Assembly (NCBI GenBank): GCA_028279945.1
Contig: JANQMT010000105.1
Span: forward strand, 48,257-112,256
DNA from: JAKSCF01 sp028279945
GTDB lineage: Bacteria; Bacillota; Clostridia; Peptostreptococcales; JAAYPU01
Direction of reading: 5' to 3'
DNA length: 64,000 nt
Below are positions 61,137 through 64,000 of the stretch, piece by piece (within the stretch, counting starts at the first letter, position 1; each line of letters starts with the position of its first letter). The translations under genes and the position numbers were made by a program. The notes below the pieces were generated by a model, which was not told where the DNA came from, did not search any database, and worked only from the letters and a program-made list of their open reading frames with translations.

Positions 61137-62138
61137 ATGAAAAAGAAATTTGTATTATCAATGGTTCTGCTTTTAATGTTTACTTTAGTGTTTGTCGGAT
61201 GTGGAGAAGAAGCACCCGAGCCTGAGGTTCAGGAGCCAGAAGATACCGGGTTCAAATTTGAAAGAAAAATTGAGCTTGTGTGCCCTTGGGGTGCAGGCGG
61301 TGGCGCGGACTCTACACTTAGAGCATTTGCTGCTGAACTTGAAAAAGAAGTTGGCGTTCCAATTGTAGTTAACAATGTAGAAGGCGGCGGAGGTGTACAA
61401 GGGACCGAATACACTGCAAAACAACCTGCTGATGGGTATACTTTTATGATCGGTACCCAATCTCTGATACTTGCAGACATTCAAGAGCTTATGTCAATAG
61501 ATTTTCGTGAAACCTTTATACCTGTAACAAGATTGGTTCATGATACCAACGTACTTGTTGCATCTTCTAAGGCGTCTTATAATAATTTGGACGAATTAAT
61601 AGAATATATAAAAGAAAACCCTGGTAAAGTTAAAACCGGTGTTATGTCCGTTACAGGTGTTGATGCATTTATGGTATTACAAACATTTGAAAAAGCAGGA
61701 GTGGAGGTTCCGTTAGTTGCTTTTAATAACGGTGCTGAACTCAATGCAGCGATTCTTGGAGGTCACATTGACCTTGCTACCGTAGGACCGGCAGAAGTTA
61801 AAGGGTTGATTGAATCTGGCGATATGAAGCCTATTATTGTTGCGTCAGAAAAAAGACTTTCTATGCTTCCTGATGTCGAGTGTACAGGTGAAAAGGGTAT
61901 AGAATCTTATCTTGGCCCAATGAGAGGAATTCTTTGCGTAAAAGGAACACCACAAGAAGCGATAGATGCATTTGAAGCAGCAGCAGCAAAGGCACATGCA
62001 AGTGAAGGATTTCAGAGTTGGATGAAATCAAATGCACTTGACCAAAGACCAGGCTATGCAAGAGCTGTTGATTTCCAGACTATATGGGATGAGCAATATG
62101 CAACTCTTACGAATTTCTACAATCAAGTTACGAAATAA
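61137..62138 (+). CDS. tctC: Tricarboxylate-binding lipoprotein (TctC family)
   Basis: This 333-residue protein is the extracytoplasmic binding component of a tripartite tricarboxylate transporter. The signal peptide ends at VFVGC with the lipidated Cys22. The family motif VCPWGAGGGADSTLRAFA lies at about 45, and EGGGGVQGTEYTAKQPADGY at 75. It follows citF after 80 bases behind AAAGGGAG. The ligand is probably citrate or a related tricarboxylate. Confidence 0.93.
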   Translation: MKKKFVLSMVLLLMFTLVFVGCGEEAPEPEVQEPEDTGFKFERKIELVCPWGAGGGADSTLRAFAAELEKEVGVPIVVNNVEGGGGVQGTEYTAKQPADGYTFMIGTQSLILADIQELMSIDFRETFIPVTRLVHDTNVLVASSKASYNNLDELIEYIKENPGKVKTGVMSVTGVDAFMVLQTFEKAGVEVPLVAFNNGAELNAAILGGHIDLATVGPAEVKGLIESGDMKPIIVASEKRLSMLPDVECTGEKGIESYLGPMRGILCVKGTPQEAIDAFEAAAAKAHASEGFQSWMKSNALDQRPGYARAVDFQTIWDEQYATLTNFYNQVTK

Positions 62139-62198
62139 AATATTGATAAAGTAGGGGCAGCGTAAGCTGCCTCGAACCTTGAAATATTAAGAAAGTGA

Positions 62199-62711
62199 GT
62201 GATCATCTTGGTATTTGAGCTCTTATTTAATGGAGTGTTGTTATTTTTTTTTGTTTACTGCTATTACTATATTGGAGCAACTATGCCCACCTCTTCTGAA
62301 ATAGAGTTAGGTCCTGAGCAGTGGCCCCAGCTTATTTTAGGCGCATTAATTATTTTGATAATTATTAATATGGTAAGAATATATAAACAAACACCTGCGG
62401 ACAGCCGTAATTTTAACGGGGTAAAAAATATTAGGCTGTTGGAAATTTTAAAGAGCAAGCTTTTTTTGGGTATAATGGCTGTCTTTATCTATTCCATAAT
62501 ACTTGAAAGAATTGGTTTTATTCTTAACACTTTTATTTTCTTTATAGCTTATTCAAGATTAATTGGTGAAAAACGAATAAAGGTGCTTTTAATAAGCGCT
62601 TTCATAGTTACATTTGGTATTTATTTTATATTTGCCAGCGGCCTGGGTATTATGCTTCCAAGAGGTTACGGTATTCTTCGTGATTTTGCCCTGTTGCTTG
62701 AATCATTTTAA
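62199..62711 (+). CDS. tctB: Tricarboxylate transporter small subunit (TctB family)
   Basis: This is the small membrane subunit, 170 residues, with four helices (about 5-27, 42-60, 88-108 and 125-148). The family element GPEQWPQLILG follows helix 1. GTG 62199 was taken as start; TTG 62208 is also possible, and the ribosome binding site is weak. It lies between tctC and tctA. Confidence 0.85.
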   Translation: MIILVFELLFNGVLLFFFVYCYYYIGATMPTSSEIELGPEQWPQLILGALIILIIINMVRIYKQTPADSRNFNGVKNIRLLEILKSKLFLGIMAVFIYSIILERIGFILNTFIFFIAYSRLIGEKRIKVLLISAFIVTFGIYFIFASGLGIMLPRGYGILRDFALLLESF

Positions 62712-62730
62712 TAGATAAGGAGTATGAATT

Positions 62731-64000
62731 ATGTTTGACATGTTAGTTACAGGTTTTCAGATTGTATGTGCACCCTCGACTTTTCTTCTTATCTGTGCAG
62801 GTACAATATTAGGTGTTATATTTGGAGCAATGCCGGGCGTAAGTGCATCCATGGCAGTTGCATTGGCCATGCCTTTTGCATACGTTATGAGTCCTATTAT
62901 TTCCATAATTTTTCTTGTTTCAGTATATTGTGCATCTATTACCGGAGGCGGTATAACTGCTATTCTCTTTAAGATTCCGGGGACACCTTCCAATGCACCC
63001 ACAACTTTTGACGGATATCCTCTGGCTTTACAGGGAAAAGCAGGCAAGGCGCTTGGAACATCACTGATATGTTCTGCAATAGGCGGTGTGGTAGCTTCTA
63101 TAGGTATGTTCATGCTTTCCCCACAGTTGTCGGCGGTAGCCCTTAGATTTGGACCGTCAGAGCTGTTCGCCGTATCTTTTTTAGGGCTCAGCGTCCTAAC
63201 GGCACTGGATAGCAATAATATCGTTAAAACGCTTATTTCCGGCCTGATAGGCCTTTTGCTTGCAACCGTAGGAATGGATCCTTTGAAGGCTGTTCCTCGA
63301 TTTACCTGGGGTAGTTCCACGCTTCTTGGAGGCATTGAAATGATACCGGTTATGATTGGTATGTTTGCGGTTACAGAAGTCCTGAAGCAGACGTATAAAC
63401 CCACAAAGTTTGTGGATGCCGGTTCAAGTTCTAAAGTAAAAGCTGATCTTTTAACTCTAAAAGAAGCTTGGAGTATTAAGTGGACGATTTTCCGTTCTTC
63501 CATTATGGGTACGGTTGTAGGTATTTTGCCCGGAGCCGGTGCGACCATAGCATCCTTTCTGAGCTATACAACAGAAGTGAAATTATCAAAAAACCCTGAA
63601 AAATTTGGTAAAGGTGCTCTTGAAGGCATTGCAGCAGCAGAAACTGCTAATAATGCAGCAACAGGCGGATCAATGGTACCGCTTTTGTCGTTGGGTATTC
63701 CGGGAGGAAATGCGGCAGCAATCATGATGTCTGCCCTTATTCTTCAAGGTGTTCAGGTAGGACCGCTTTTGATTAAGACACAACCGGACTATCTTTCAGG
63801 GGTTTTTGGATCCATGATTGTAACCAATATCATTATGGTTGTTATTGCAATTGGAATAGCTAAAATATTCAGTAATATTTTAAAGGTGCCCTATAGCATT
63901 TTAGGACCGTCAATCATATTGTTTGCAGTTATTGGAAGTTTTGCTATTCAAAACAACCCGGGAGATGTTATACTAATGTCTATTGCCGGAATAATTGGAT
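62731..64000 (+). CDS. tctA: Tricarboxylate transporter large subunit (TctA family), 3' end missing
   Basis: This is the large membrane subunit of the tripartite tricarboxylate transporter, cut by the right edge of the window after about 423 of some 500 residues. Landmarks are GVIFGAMPGVSASMAVALAM, LFKIPGTPSNAPTTFDGYPL, VVGILPGAGATIASFLSY and AAETANNAATGGSMVPLLSL. AAGGAG precedes the start. A long open frame on the opposite strand (62757-63548) is only its shadow. Confidence 0.95.
   Translation, partial: MFDMLVTGFQIVCAPSTFLLICAGTILGVIFGAMPGVSASMAVALAMPFAYVMSPIISIIFLVSVYCASITGGGITAILFKIPGTPSNAPTTFDGYPLALQGKAGKALGTSLICSAIGGVVASIGMFMLSPQLSAVALRFGPSELFAVSFLGLSVLTALDSNNIVKTLISGLIGLLLATVGMDPLKAVPRFTWGSSTLLGGIEMIPVMIGMFAVTEVLKQTYKPTKFVDAGSSSKVKADLLTLKEAWSIKWTIFRSSIMGTVVGILPGAGATIASFLSYTTEVKLSKNPEKFGKGALEGIAAAETANNAATGGSMVPLLSLGIPGGNAAAIMMSALILQGVQVGPLLIKTQPDYLSGVFGSMIVTNIIMVVIAIGIAKIFSNILKVPYSILGPSIILFAVIGSFAIQNNPGDVILMSIAGIIG

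Noticed and set aside
62757..63548. 263-codon open frame on the - strand
   Set aside because: It is the antisense shadow of tctA, whose + strand frame shows clear TctA signatures and a ribosome binding site.
1..64000. CRISPR arrays, tRNA or rRNA genes, insertion sequences, phage genes
   Set aside because: No regularly spaced repeats, no cloverleaf or rRNA-like stretches and no transposase or phage protein were seen in reading the window.

Overview
The window is AT-rich, densely packed DNA with strong purine-rich ribosome binding sites, and its gene content (pcrA-ligA, TRAP, TctABC and PTS transporters, electron-transferring flavoproteins, Fe-S serine dehydratase, citrate lyase) fits an anaerobic, organic-acid and amino-acid fermenting member of the Firmicutes, class Clostridia. 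I cannot name the genus from sequence alone. No rRNA, tRNA, CRISPR array, insertion sequence or phage gene was seen.

Layout. (1) 1-4.8 kb: the tail of a TauE/SafE permease, then pcrA-ligA, closed by a hairpin shared with the convergent XRE-cupin regulator. (2) 4.8-11.4 kb: that regulator faces an operon of a proline-racemase-family enzyme (Ser91/Cys255 type), a three-gene TRAP transporter and a fused L-serine dehydratase. The intergenic region carries five TTCA-N6-TGAA or AATAAAATRGTGAA boxes on two promoters. (3) 11.4-18.1 kb: a GNAT acetyltransferase behind a possible leader peptide, an unrecognised protein, and an AraC regulator with two half-ABC transporters followed by the decayed tail of a MATE gene. 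(4) 18.1-26.3 kb: an oligopeptide ABC operon with an M24 aminopeptidase, a cyclophilin-like protein and a second XRE-cupin regulator. (5) 26.3-28.3 kb: a Phd/RelE-type toxin-antitoxin pair, a GNAT and an RpiR regulator. (6) 28.3-37.3 kb: an operon of FAD dehydrogenase, MFS, EtfB, EtfA, SDR, FGGY kinase and BCCT transporter, with GAAAATTTTC boxes at its promoter. (7) 37.3-38.2 kb: an ATC-hydrolase-like gene with paired operators. (8) 38.3-47.0 kb: a PTS-linked catabolic operon with an UlaA-type IIC, a IIB, a regulator that carries the only EIIA, a DapA-type aldolase, three dehydrogenases or reductases, a cyclase and its own HPr. (9) 47.1-50.9 kb: an AraC-GyrI regulator, the remnant of an AtoE-type permease, and a tandem-MerR regulator with an ABC-2 exporter. 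(10) 50.9-64 kb: a citrate lyase region (OmpR-type response regulator, citX, aconitase-like hydratase, hybrid histidine kinase, citC, citD, citE, citF, tctC, tctB, tctA), cut by the window end.

How the genes work together. Most of the window is a series of uptake-plus-catabolism modules, each with its own regulator and often with visible operators. The strongest new regulatory signal is in region 10: two promoters, in front of citX and in front of the kinase gene, both have tandem 10-11 bp TTTTAAGATT-like repeats ending exactly 7 bp before the -10 box. This is what an OmpR-family activator would need, and the only such regulator here is the divergently transcribed one. The best candidates for undescribed metabolism are the FAD/ETF/FGGY/BCCT operon and the PTS/aldolase operon, whose substrates I cannot name.
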